From Rhynochetos jubatus (Eukaryota; Chordata; Aves; Eurypygiformes; Rhynochetidae): a stretch of 64,000 nt of DNA. The notes below the pieces were generated by a model. That model made no database searches and was not told the origin of the DNA. It worked only from the letters and a program-made list of their open reading frames with translations. Each line of letters starts with the position of its first letter. The first letter of the stretch is position 1. Made by a program: the position numbers and the translations under genes. Positions 1 to 11,925 of this stretch are shown here, piece by piece. The DNA lies in assembly GCA_027574665.1 (NCBI GenBank), contig CM050648.1:48761200-48825199 (forward strand), written 5' to 3'.

Positions 1-3000
1 CCTTATAACACATCCTTGTACGTACACTTTACTTGTTAATCTGATTTTATTTAGTTCTAAAAAGGGGCTTTGCATACTAATTCAGATTAATCAGGTCTGA
101 CTGCATGTAATTAAAAATTAGTAAGACAAAGGCAGGCCCTAAATCAATTCTTAAAGAACATCTTCCTTCAACTACAAAAGATTAGACTTCATGCATCAGT
201 TGCTCTGAAAGGAAAAACAGTTATTATTGAAGAGCATGCTAACATTTTATCATTAAAAAATGAAGCACGTTTGCCTAACAAAATTAAATGATCCAGACAA
301 TAAAGCACATTTGCAGAGATCAAGAATGATAAAAACAACAGTAGAGTAAAATCCAATGCAAAAAATATTTAAGCCAATTCCTGCAATGAGCTTCTGGCAA
401 AGGACCTCTGCGCAATAGAGGTCGTGTAACGTTTCAGTGTTTGCACTGGATATAACCCAGGGAACTAAATCCAAGCCTATAGTGGAAAAAAAAATAGTAT
501 TTTTTGTGCAATTCATAAACAATACAATCTGCACCTTCAGTTGGATGAAAAGCAGGAAAACTACCTTAATTTCATCACCTTTTTCTTTTTAAATCCATTT
601 TGAAATAATTTGAGAAGCCTTATTCACCCAGTTTACTGCAGCTGCATACTGTTTATCACAGCAAAAGATTGGAAATTATAAAGCATCTTTGTAATTTTAT
701 TTGTGTAATTATTTTTACAAAAAAGAACATTTGTAAATCTTGCCAACAAAATTGTAAAATCTGAAATCTCTGTAAAAACAAAAAGAACTTCGCTACAGGG
801 ACAATTAAATGACCCAGAGCAGATACACAACTGTCCCCTTCACAACTAAGGTCACATCCTCAGTTTTTATCTGTGAAAGGAGCAAAGGAAGGCTAAAATT
901 CAACTCTGCACCCAGCAAAAGGGCCACATTCTGCCTTTTGCAAGTCCCATTTGTGTTATTTAATGACTCTCAAAGGAGCCTTCAGCCTGTCCTAACATGC
1001 AGATAAGTATTGCCTGGCTCCCACCACCTCTGTCACACGTATCGAGGCAGGAACCACGGCAGCCCTGCCAGCCCTTGTTAAAACCGTGGTGAGGTTATGA
1101 TCATGGTGGAAGGGGAAGTCTTGTTTCAGGGCCTGCATATAAACCACTGCGAAGAAGAACCGCAGGGAGTGATAAGCCTCGACATGTTTACTTGCAGCTG
1201 TGCATCCTCAGCAAACAGAAGACCTCAGTGGTGAAGGGTAGGGGACACAGAACTCGCTTCCAGCACATAGCACTGACTTACCACACCTGGAATGGATGCT
1301 GTACTTCAGCCCAGGGGGCCAATAGCCCCAAAAATACAAGTGGAGAAAAGTGGCATCCTTCAGGATGGACCAGAGTCAATAGTAGGTGTAGTCAATAGTC
1401 ATAATCGGTATTGATACTAAACCTCAAAAGTAGTCACTGTGTACTGAATTCTGTTCTCCAGAGGGCATCCAGTCTCTGTTGTTGTCACCCCCAAAAGTCT
1501 TATTTACTTCTTTGAAGTCAGCATTTTATGATGAACACTGTCTTGTCTATGTCACCAGCTACTTAGAAATGGCTGCTGCAAGCGTTCGAATTAACGAGGG
1601 ATTTCAGAATCCAACACAGTTACAGTTGCAAATATATTAAATATAGAGCTTAAATTTATCTCAGGATAAGTAAGGCATCCTCTGGGAAAGCTGCACGATG
1701 AAACCATGTTTTCTATTTTTGGCCATAATTAAACTATACTATGAAGAGTTATTAAACTAAATGACACTGTAAACCCTGAAAGCAAAATAGCTAACATCCC
1801 AGTATGCTGTTCTTAGTCCTGTCTCATACCTCATTCTTTTCATCTCTACTGCAAATGAAAATTAGAGTCAATGGAAACTAAAAAGGTATGCTTTTTTATG
1901 CATGGGCTAACATATTTAGCTAGATGAGAAAATAAATACTGTTTACCTTTTTCTGTTTAAAAGTGTAAATCCTTCCTGCTGCATGAATTTGTAAAGCAAA
2001 ATTGCTCAGTACTTATACATCTCTCATGCTTATCTTCTAAATCAACAGTGATAAAAACAGAATTTTGAAAGTAATAGAGTATATAATAGGAAATTCCCTG
2101 CATAACTTGCATTAACACAGTGCAAAGAAGTAGAAGAATACAAAAAAATAAACCATGATTCTGACAATAGTCACTAGGAAGATAAACTTATCATGGATTA
2201 TGTATCTCCTTTTAAATAATGCATCACACGATTTTCTGAACCACTGCAGTTCCTTCTCAAGGTGTTGTAAAAACTAAGCAACCTGAAGCATATTTATACA
2301 GATTAAGTGGTTTCTAATACTCCAAAGAGCACTTAATCTGCATGAATGTGCTTCGTGTTGCTATGTGCTTCTAAAGCCTGAACAGGGAGCCTAAGTGATT
2401 CTGAAAGTCTGCAGCACATTTGTATTTTGATAAGTCAAACAAAGGCAAAAGTGGAAGAAATATGTTAATTGGCCCTGGCAAGCAAGACAAGCAACTGGCA
2501 ATCAGATGCTTTCCAGTCTGAGCTTCTTATTTTCCAGCCATGTGCTTAAAACATCTCACATTATACTAATAATGCAAGTTATTATGCTAATATAGACTCA
2601 AAAATGGAATAATGCTGGAAATGATGTATCCTTGATAAAATGTTCCATAATCACCGTGACTAATGTTTATTAAAATGGTGCCCTAGAAACTGAAGCAAAG
2701 GCCAGCTGTTTTACCTTAAGGGTTCTACTATGGCATTTTTCAAATATTATGTGTTTACCACTTTTTCTGCGTGGATCATCTAAATGAGAGAGCAGCCGTA
2801 ACACTCAGCAAAAGAGCCTTCAGATTCTACCACCTTCTGGCAGAGCCTAGATTTGGTTATTCAATAGGTAGCCAATACATCTATAAGGTATGCTGAGAGC
2901 ATAATACGCACATAAGAAAAGAGAGAATTTCAAAATAAAAATAAGTGATCTTTATATCTGTTCTGCACTTTGTCCCACATTGATTAAAATAAGGGGAAGA

Positions 3001-4180
3001 AATTACACCAGCAGAATTAGCACATGACTGATTGCTCTTACTGGCTACTGCGGGGGAACAGACTCCACAGTGTGTTCTGTTGCAGATGTCCTTCCTCTTC
3101 CAGTGTTTGAGACGGGGCCACAGAGATGTCTTGTGGTGTGCAGAGGAAGACATTCTCCCACTCTCTTTGCTGCTAGGAAATGATGGTGGATGGGATTTGA
3201 AGGCACTTTGGCATATATGAAAATTGCTTCTCATGTAATTCGTACTGCTATGGAGAACACCTTTGAAAGTGTCAGAATACAGCAAGGTGTGCCTTATGTG
3301 TTTCATACAACATACATACAAAGCATCAGCACCTTTTTTTTGTTGTTTTACTCTATGCAAAGTAAGAGTGTGTGGGATCTTGTAGAACAAGTAACAAATA
3401 TTCAGTACAAACTACTTTTCCAGCAACTGGGTCCCAGAGCTGTATAAATATCTCCAGAAAGCAGTGCCCAAGGCTTTAAGAGTATGTGAAATGAAAAGGA
3501 TACATCTGTCAGCTGGTATGTAGCACAGTAGGCAAACTGCTGACTGAATTGGCAAGGGAGAACAGAAGATGATAATGAAGACAACACTAAAGTCACTAGA
3601 AGAGATGGAAGGTAACATTTGTTGGTCTTCAGTTCAGCATGGTTCATAGTGCTGGATCATTTGGAATAGTTCATCGGTTCCTAAGGCATAAAAGTACTTT
3701 CTTCACAAACTACTCATCCCAGATATCTTCTACTGACGCCTGTCCTGAGAGACAGAAACAGTTTTCCAGGCTAATAAACAATTCACAAAGTGTTTGCCAC
3801 AGAAGAGCAAGGAACATTTGGGGTCCATAAAGGGCTTCTGCAATAGCTGTAGGGAGAAAAAGAAGTAAAGAAAAATGATGAATGGCTCAGAGTTGCCATT
3901 TCTTTTTCTTGCTTATGTTTTTTTTAAGTTTATTTATTGTAATCCTAAAGTAGCATTCTAAGCTGGCCTCAACCTTGAGGGTAAAAAGAGGTCTGCCATA
4001 ATATCTTTGAAAGGGAAAGCTACAAATCAAGAAAAATACAGGCATATAAATGGATGGTTCAAGCCAAACAGTTAGGCTACAATAGTAAATTATTTCCACA
4101 AATAACATTTGTGTGGCATGTGCACTGTTTTGAACTGTTCAGGTGCCCCCCATGTTGAACTGGTCCTTTGTGTGCATAGG
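1..4180. other. Non-coding AT-rich unique sequence
   Basis: I see no gene here. The open frames are short and none has recognisable protein motifs; the longest, 169 codons on the minus strand at 2881-3390, has no family signature and no domain-like composition. The sequence is AT-rich and mostly non-repetitive. The segment from about 2200 to 2640 is rich in homeodomain-type words and carries an 11-bp perfect inverted repeat, listed separately. Confidence 0.75.
2299..2340. repeat. Perfect 11-bp inverted repeat (CAGATTAAGTG / CACTTAATCTG)
   Basis: The arms occupy 2299-2309 and 2330-2340 and are exact reverse complements separated by 20 bases. Each arm contains TTAAGTG (CACTTAA on the other strand), which matches the core recognised by NK2-class homeodomain proteins. 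It could be a paired factor-binding site or a chance hairpin. The pairing is directly visible; the function is inference. Confidence 0.6.
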
Positions 4181-4800
4181 TGCTGTGGTTTAACCCGTCG
4201 GCAACTCAGCACCGCACAGCCGCTCGCTCACTTTCCCCCACCTCCCCCCCTCCCCCCCCCCCCCCCCCAGCAGGATGGGGGAGAAAACTGGAAGAATAAA
4301 AGTGATAAAATTCATGGGTTGAGATGAAGACACCTTAACAGGTAAAGCAAATGCTGTACATGCAAGCAAAGAAAACAAGGAACGCATCCAGCACTTCCCA
4401 TGGGCAGGCAGGTGTTCAGCCATCTCCAGGAAAGCAGGGCTCCATCACATGTAATGGTTACTTCGGAAGACAAACTCCATCACTCCAAATTTCTCACTTT
4501 CCTTACTCTTCCCCCAGCTTTATAAGCTGAGTATGATGTCGTATGATATGGAATATCCCTTTGGTCAGTTGGGGTCAGCTGTACCAGCTGCGTCCCCTCC
4601 CAACTTCTTCTGCACCCCCAGCCTATGTGCTAGTGGGGTGGGGTGAGGGGCAGAAAAGGCCTTGCCTCTGTCTAAGAGCTGCTCAACCATAACAAAAAAA
4701 TCTCCATATTATCAACACTGTTTCCAGCATAAATCCAAAACACAGTCCAATACCAGCTACTATGAACAAAATTAACTCTATCCTGACCAAAACCAGAACA
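4181..4800 (-). mobile_element. Solo LTR of an avian endogenous retrovirus (family A)
   Basis: On the minus strand this 620-bp element begins TG and ends CA, as retroviral LTRs do. I recognise its sequence as a recurrent avian LTR family. The likely U3 contains a TATA box: TATAAAG on the minus strand, inside CAGCTTATAAAGCTGG at about 4515-4530. The flanking pentamers are ATAGG on the left and GTAGG on the right, a 4/5 match consistent with a 5-bp target duplication. No gag, pol or env sequence lies on either side, so this is a solo LTR left by recombination between the two ends of a provirus. It holds a 17-base C run at 4252-4268. A second, truncated copy of the same family lies at 52067-52418. 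The exact family name is not assigned. Confidence 0.85.
4252..4268. repeat. Poly(C) run of 17 within the LTR
   Basis: Seventeen consecutive C residues, preceded by further C-rich sequence from about 4235. Read on the minus strand it is a G run close to the 3' end of the LTR. The length is likely to vary and may be misassembled. Confidence 0.9.
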
Positions 4801-7800
4801 GTAGGGACAGGATGTCTTCTACCTTGTCAACTTAAAATATTAGAGGTAATAAAAACATTGCGATGTGCAAAGCACGGCACATACCAAACTTCTCCTTCCT
4901 CACATTTGTCACTTTACCAAAGCCATAAAACTTGGGCATGCAGGGGGGTGGACTCAGCTGTGTTTGGGGTTTTTTTAAATATTTGGGTGGAAATGTTGTT
5001 ATTTTGGGGATGAAGCTGTGTGGGTTTATAGGTAGAACAGACAGATCCTCCACCCTTTTTGGGTGCCCAGGATTTGAATTCTAGCATCTGTTCCATGCAA
5101 AAGAATTTTCCCTGCCATTGTTAATGCTCTCTTGCTGTTGTTGCTTGGAGGTTTTAATACACCTCTGAGGCGTCACCAAAAGGGAAGTCTGAAGGACAGC
5201 CAATCCCCAGTAAAACCTTTGGCTTTGGAAAAGCAAGCCTAGCACGTCCAGTGCCATAGCATGCAGTAGGATGGTTTCTTCTGCATTTTGCCACACTCTG
5301 TTTCCAAAGGAAATTAGACCATATGGTGGGCAATTTGCCTGTGTATGCAATTTGCCATCTTTGCCTCTAACAGGAGTGGGTATCCCCATGGGAATGGTCT
5401 GACAGGATTTTTGTCACTTGGCTGTTTGCCTGCTGTGAAAGGGCACCCTCTCTCGCTGCCCATCTCCACCTCTCCATCCTCCAACCGAGTGCCAAGTGCA
5501 GCGTGTTGCCTGATGCTTGTCCATCTCTGCTATGCCACTGCTAGGTTACTTTTCAAAGTGGTGTTTTCAGGCAGCTGTTTTCAGCTTCCCCTTTACCACT
5601 GTCATTCCTGCATTCAAAACATGCCACACTCCTGCTCCTGCAGGACCATTGCTTCAGCTTCTCTATCACCTCCCCCTCCCTGAGTGCTGGGCCTGCCCCC
5701 CTTGCCCTCCTGGGCTCCAAACACCATGATTCTCCTTCCAGCTGGCCGTCAGGGCCAAGCGGTCCTGCTAGGTCCCAGCATGTTTCTGACCTTTCTTTTT
5801 GGGAGCTTGAGATCAGCCGTGGATACAGGGACCAGAAGGTCCCTTTATAGCAACAAGGGATGTCATTGTCACTGCTCTTTGTGTGGGCCTCTCTCTCTTA
5901 CCACTGGGAAGAGATCATAGCACAAAGGATGTTCAAAACAACAAGAGTGAAAACGTTTTTCAAGTTCACTAGTATTTTTATACCAGTCTTTTGTAGACCT
6001 AGATTTCCTCAAATCCCCAAATTTCTCTTTGTTCTCCCTCTACCTTGTGTTTCCGGCTGAAGCTCTTGCCAAGCTAATGAATCCAACAGAAGCAGGCAAA
6101 GCAACACAATAATCCAACCAAGACAAAGTAGTCATAAATTATTACAGGCAGCTCCAAATCCAATCTGCTGTTGTCTTGGTGACTAACTGGGAAGCACCAA
6201 TAATTTTTTTTGTTTCTTCTCACGCTGCAAGATGCCATACACATTTGTCTGTCTTCCCGCTCCCCCACTCTCTCACCCTTCTTTTTCCAGCCCTTGGTGT
6301 TACCCCCTCTCTCATCTTGTTTTCTGATGACATAGCTTTGGAGTTCAGCAATCCTTGAACTTTCAGCATTATCTGCTACTGTATCTTTTTCTTCATCATT
6401 TTATTATTTTTTAACAGAAGCTCAGGGGCTCTGGACCTTCAGTCTTGTGAAAAGTCCACTTCTCCCTGCAGTTGTTGCACTTCCTTCTCATATGCTGTCA
6501 TGCAGCCTTCTGTGACGTGTTAACTCAGTCCAGGAGACAGTATGCCACTTTGTCACCCCGCTGCTTTGTGTTCCTTTGACTCCTTTCTGTCAAGCACACT
6601 GATATTTCTACAGCCAATCTCTGACTCAAAGAAAGAAAATAATGGAGTTGACCTCACCCTGGAAAATAACAGGGACACAGGGTAGCAAAGGAGCTCAGGA
6701 CACCATTTCCCCTTGGCACTGCTTCTTTGCTCTCTTTTTTATTGCCATGCATGCTCTGCATAGAAGAAAACTTGTAATATTTTACTCCAATTTAATATTT
6801 TTGTGGTTTTCACTCTCTGCTCTCTAAATTGTTTTTTAAAATGCTTTCATGTTGCCTGGAGAAGAGATAGAAGTGAGGTGGTTTATACCTTTCTCAGTTA
6901 TATAAGCAATGATGGACACTAATATATCGTATATTTGTTTAAACTAAGTAAACATTCTGTCTTCCATCAAGGGGGAGTATAGAAATTTGCCTAGACAAAG
7001 TATGGACAATTGCAAATACAGAATATGTGTGCATTTGATGCCACAATACGTTAGAGCAAGGAGTTTACAAAAGCAAAAAGAGATATGTAATTCCTATCAA
7101 CCTACCTAGCTGTCTTTGCTTCTTTCGAAAATTTCCTCTTTAAAAGCTGAAAGCACTATACAAGAGTATAAGCCCACACTACACTTAGCAATTAAATGGA
7201 GTTGTGGTGTTACACGCCTGTAAGGCAACATTTTGAAAATTTGTCACTAAGAAGGCACAATGTAGAGATATTCTTTATAAAAGCGGGCAGGGGGGAGATG
7301 TTCAGTTCAAAATGGGTCATTGGAATAAGATCTTAGTACTGTGTGTTACAATAAAAAAGAAAGAAATAAGCTCTAGTGTTCCTATAACTAACTACAGATT
7401 ACAACACAGGTGGGTTATTTTCACCCACATTTTTATAGGTGACCTTTCTCAGGTTTCTCTTTTTACTCAACATGACACGGGAGTGAATTTCTTGAATGTT
7501 CACAGTTGGGGATTTTTAATTTCCAATTCCCATAAATAGTGGCACTATTACAGATGACACCATGATTACTCACCTAAAACAAAGAGAAATTGTGAAGGTG
7601 GCTGGGGTTCAATTCAGCAGAGTACATACTTGTAATACAGCTGCGTGTGGAATAAATTCTTTAAAAATTCTTTTGAAATATGCGCTTGCCTGAACACATA
7701 TCAAATTTACATCTGAGATCAGAGAAAGACCCAAGAAAATGATGCCAGTCATATTCTTGGCACTCATCGACAGGGTAATGCTGTCAAATATGGTACAAAT

Positions 7801-9130
7801 TTCCTCTTAACACATCGTACATTCGGCTTATCTTGCTTCACCCACAGCCATGCAAATGGGAGGAGGTGGAGGCTGGTGACAGCTTGGTGACCATCAGGAC
7901 AAACAGGAGGCCCTTAAACACCCAACAGCATTGCGTATGTCAGAGACCACATCCAAACAGCCCAAAACAGAGGAGCAACCTCCTCCATGAAGAAACAAAT
8001 GCAGGAAAGGACTCCTTCAGCTGATAGAATAAACCATGGAGTCACAGAACGGCAGGTATAATCCCGTGTGCTTGGTGACCGTCTCATCTGTGGGCAGAGG
8101 ATCCAAAAAGAAGCTGGCAAAATGACAGAGAAGGGAAGAAAAGCCAAGGAGCAGCATCCAGAAAAAGGAAAGCTGGAAAGAGCTAGGTGGAGAATCGAGA
8201 AGGCATTTGCTGTCATGATGGAAACAATTAATGGTACCCTCTGGCAATAGCTGTTCACTCAGCAGCAGTGGGGTTTAGGACGGTTTGGGGACTCTCCACC
8301 TACCTTCTTTTCCTACTGCTAATTTCCCACACGCACACCCTCACTTCTCCTGGCACTGTCGCTTCTTGCAAGCCAGATAGAGGAATTGCTCCCACTTGGA
8401 AAATAAACCAGCATAAATAAAAGTGAAAAGAAGAGCTGTTGTGGAAAAAAATAGATGTAGGGATTAGGTTTGCTCAAGATGGCACTGTTATTAGGAAGTG
8501 AACTTTGCCATTCTGTCCTGTGCACCTCTGCAGTAACACCCCCCTCCAACACAGCTGTGCCTCGCTCTAATCCCTTGCAAAGCCAAAATAGGTGGATGCA
8601 ATCAAATGATTCACCCCTCCTGCGTGCCTGGGCCCCACTCTCAGAGGAGGGCAGGCTGGGGTCCTCAGGGAGCCCAGGGAGACAGGCAACCACTGCTCAG
8701 GCATCTGAGGGCAGCTCTGCTGGTTGCCTCCCCTCAGTCAGAAATCTGATTTGAAAGGACAAGCTAGAAAGGTCGGAGGAGTAGTCTGACATTCCCCTCC
8801 GCACAGTAGCACTGCTTCTAAAGGGGACATGCAAGGCAGCCTCACCTTCCTACAGCCCTCCCAAGGCCACCTAACCTAGGATTTGGTTGTTAATATACTC
8901 GCTGGGGAACTGGGATAATGATTAAAAAAGATGAATAAAATGATGAAAAGATGAATATGGCCCCAATCACATTTTGGGAAGTGGCCTGTATGGCTGATAC
9001 AGTTCAGCAAGAGCACCTCCACAGGCAGCAGCTATTCCTGGTTTTGGGACTGCAGGTGTGTCAGATGCCAAAACTGTATGCTGACATAAGCAGGTGCAGA
9101 AAGCTGAGAGGTCAGCAGAGTTTTTCCAGA
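4801..9130. other. Non-coding unique sequence
   Basis: No gene is recognisable. From about 5380 to 5760 the plus strand is strongly pyrimidine-rich (many C/T runs), which creates spurious Ser/Leu/Pro/Cys-rich frames. Around 6230-6320 there is a similar shorter stretch. TATAAAAG occurs near 7275, but nothing downstream supports a promoter. Around 8050-8260 the sequence is purine-rich on the plus strand, again giving artefactual K/E-rich frames. Confidence 0.7.
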
Positions 9131-9440
9131 TAATCATGGAATGGTTTGGGTTGGAAGGGACCTGAAAGACCATCCAGTTCCAACCCCCCTGCCATGGGCA
9201 GGGACACCCTCCACTAGACCAGGTTGCTCAAAGCCTCATCCAGCCTGGCCTTGAACACTTCCAGAGATGGGGCACCCACAGCTTCTCTGGACAACCTGTT
9301 CCAGTGCCTCACCACCTTCTCTGTGAAGGATTTCTTCCTTTTATCTAATCTAAATCTACCCTCTTTCAATTTAGGGCCATTTCCCCTTGCCCTATGATGA
9401 ACTACATTGTTGTGAAAGACCACAGAAGGCACAAAGCCCA
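9131..9440 (-). mobile_element. CR1 LINE, 5'-truncated 3' end
   Basis: This is the 3' end of a chicken-repeat-1 (CR1) non-LTR retrotransposon on the minus strand. The minus strand reads an open frame of 76 codons at 9214-9444 that contains the CR1 C-terminal signature: RARGNGPKLKEGRFRLD, then FTEKVVRHWNRL, then PSLEVFKARLDEALSNLV and a stop. About 80 bases of 3' untranslated sequence follow, ending in CCATTCCATGATTA, one copy of the 8-bp-type terminal repeat at which CR1 elements end. The endonuclease and most of the reverse transcriptase are missing, as is usual for CR1, which truncates at the 5' end on insertion. The uninterrupted tail frame suggests a younger insertion than the copies at 28-29 kb. 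Confidence 0.95.
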
Positions 9441-11883
9441 CCACTACTGTTCAGTGCACATCACAGCTAGAGGTGGGCATTGCACAGAGTGCACCAAAAT
9501 CCCATTTTGAGCATCTTCACTCAGTTCTCAGCTATATCTACATATGGCTTTAATTTCTTAGAAAATCCAAGCTTAATGCAGTCTTTCTGAGAGGTACTCA
9601 GACAAACTCTGTGGCTGTCCACTCTGTATCACAAGAGCTGCCCTGGGGCCTGACCTGGTTTATGTCTGGGTGCTATAGGACAGGCTGTCCGTAGGTCACA
9701 CTTCCAGACAATCATTCAGGGCAGGCATAGCTGATAATGCAGAATGGCAATGCTGTTGAACACATGAATTTTGTTCATGAATTTAACAGTGAAAGTGTTT
9801 CTCCTTGTATTAAGTACTCTTGCTATGCACTGATTAGTTCAGATATGTGCACACATACATATTTATGTGCACATGTGTATGCAAATATATATACTTACAC
9901 ATATTTTATATTATATTAATTTCTTATGTATAATCTCTTTTCTAAACAGATGGTTGCACAGAAAAATAGACCAAGTTTTGTTGGATAAGTACTAGACCTG
10001 CTAGTGGACACAAAACAATATTTTTTATTACATAGAGTTCTCATCTCACTGTCGGTTTGAATCACGCATGAGAGCTCACACCTACGTGCCGGTACACATC
10101 CTAACCGGGAATGATTTACTACTACTTAGGAAAAGGATCACTCATTTTTTGTGATGTTCCCACCTTATTTGCAAGTTAATGCAGAAGGCAGACCTTAGGC
10201 AGCCTTAATTTAGTTTGCTCTCTTAGCTCTCGAATCCCTCATCTGTAGACTGCCATTCAGCACAGCAGGGGTGTCAGGTTCCCAGACCAGAACAACCCCA
10301 GTCCCTCTAATTATTGAGTGAACTTTGTCTACGGCTTTCACTGAGGTAATGGAGCCCACAGGGAGCAATGATCAGGTCTGAGGTATAATGAAGGTCACTC
10401 TCATCAAGATATTTATTTCTTTAAATTAATAAGAAGACAGAAAACCACCTATCCTGAGCTGTAAAAACCCTTTGTTGCTGTACGAGCTACAACCAGCAGA
10501 TAAAACTGCATCACATGAAGAAACAGTAAGAACTTCTGAAACATAAAATGAAGAAAAATGCATCATCTGCACCGCACGTTACTCATTAGACTCTCCAAAG
10601 TCTCATTTTACCACTAGTATGTCCCTGCTGAGGTGATTGGCATGCAGCCTGCAGTGTGGGATAGCTGCTTAGAGTTTCCCAGGTTTCACAGGTACAAGCA
10701 CAGATAAGCAACCAGAGGCATAAGAAAGACAAGCACAGGATAAAGAGAAAATCTTTGTGAATCACGTTCACTTCAGCTTAGTTAGGTGGGGTAGCTAAAA
10801 CAACTACATAAAACGTGGCTGTGTTTGCTGTCTAGACAAGGTTAAGCTGGCTGATTGTTCTTTTGAAGAAGGGATGTGTTTGTGGAAGATCCAGCCGAGA
10901 TAACCTGGGGGGACAAGTCTCCCCTTTACCCACAGCACGGAGAACGTACATGGAGTCAGCGGCATTGCTGAGACTCCCGTGCTCCGGGGGGCCTCTACAG
11001 TCACAAACTCAGCGCTATGGACTGTTAATCACAAAATCTGGCTGGAATATGGGCATAGGGAATGAGATTGTTTTTAAACACTGGGGGAGAAATCATAGAG
11101 AATGTTACATTTCAAAGTGCCGAGCTCAAGAAGCAGGTCCAAGGTCAGTGGTGTTAAGGCTATGAACCTTTAAAAGCCTTGATAAAACAGCAGAACACAT
11201 TGCAGTCAGTGCTGCAAAGCCAAGCGCTGTATGTGGGGCTACTGCAACTGGTACCAAGGTGACTTTTGTTTTAAGTCAATATGCTTTAGCAGCCTCTTCT
11301 AATGCAAACAAACAAACAAGCCAACCAATCACTAATAATCTCTGCACATAAAATGTCATTCCAAGAAAGTCAAAATGGTCTTTGTGAATGAAGTTTTCTT
11401 TAACAGTATTAAAGACATAACATGTCTCTAAGGTCTGGTATGACTGGAACACATGGTCATAAATTCGATCCTGGATTTTTTTTGTTTTGTCTCTTCAGGG
11501 CTCTGTATAATTATTCTTTCCTCTTACCCAGAATAAATGAGGACAAGAAAGCTCTTTGCACTTTCTAAGTAATTGCAAAACAGACAAAGAAAACCTCACA
11601 CACTATTTCTTTCAACTCTTGGATGTTCCTAAATAAAGTACCTCTTCCCCACTGAAGGATTACCCAGTAACACTGACAAATCTTGGTAGGACCCAACTTT
11701 CTTCTAGAGAGGGCATCTCGTGATATGTTTCCATCCCTGCATCTTTGATTTAAATAGATATTTGAGCATGCTGAATCTTCATCTTTTTAACTCTATTATT
11801 CTAATATCAAACTACAAATCCTTACAATGTCTTTTAAATTCTGACTTTTTTTTTTTCCTTCTGTTACAAGGGGGTTTGAAACT
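9441..11883. other. Non-coding unique sequence
   Basis: No gene is recognised. An alternating purine/pyrimidine stretch (9846-9920) is listed separately. About 11160-11340 contains AT-rich, motif-dense sequence of the kind seen in conserved non-coding elements, but with no decisive feature. A 13-base T run sits at 11844-11856. Confidence 0.7.
9846..9920. repeat. AT/GT-rich imperfect microsatellite
   Basis: Imperfect alternation of CA, TA and TG dinucleotides (acacatacatattt..., gtgcacatgtgtatg..., atatatatac) ending in a TA-rich stretch. A spurious short Tyr/Thr-rich frame crosses it. Confidence 0.8.
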
Positions 11884-11925
11884 GGTTTTGGGTTTGGGGT
11901 TTTTGTGGTTTTGGGTTTTTTTTTT
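11884..11925. repeat. G/T low-complexity tract (GGGTTT-like)
   Basis: Runs of 3-4 G alternate with runs of T on the plus strand, ending in a long T run. This is one of a set of similar tracts in the window (15247-15319 on the opposite strand, 16571-16629, 22730-22780, 54779-54868, 58366-58412). Confidence 0.85.

Noticed and set aside
2881..3390. 169-codon minus-strand open frame
   Set aside because: No recognisable motif, ordinary composition, and overlapping frames on the other strand. It is within chance length for 64 kb read in six frames.
5345..5920. Series of overlapping plus-strand frames rich in Ser, Pro, Leu and Cys
   Set aside because: They reflect a pyrimidine-rich plus strand, which lacks stop codons in several frames at once. 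No protein family is recognisable.
7270..7300. TATAAAAGCGGGC, promoter-like
   Set aside because: No transcript, exon or CpG-rich region follows. A TATA word alone is expected by chance in AT-rich DNA.
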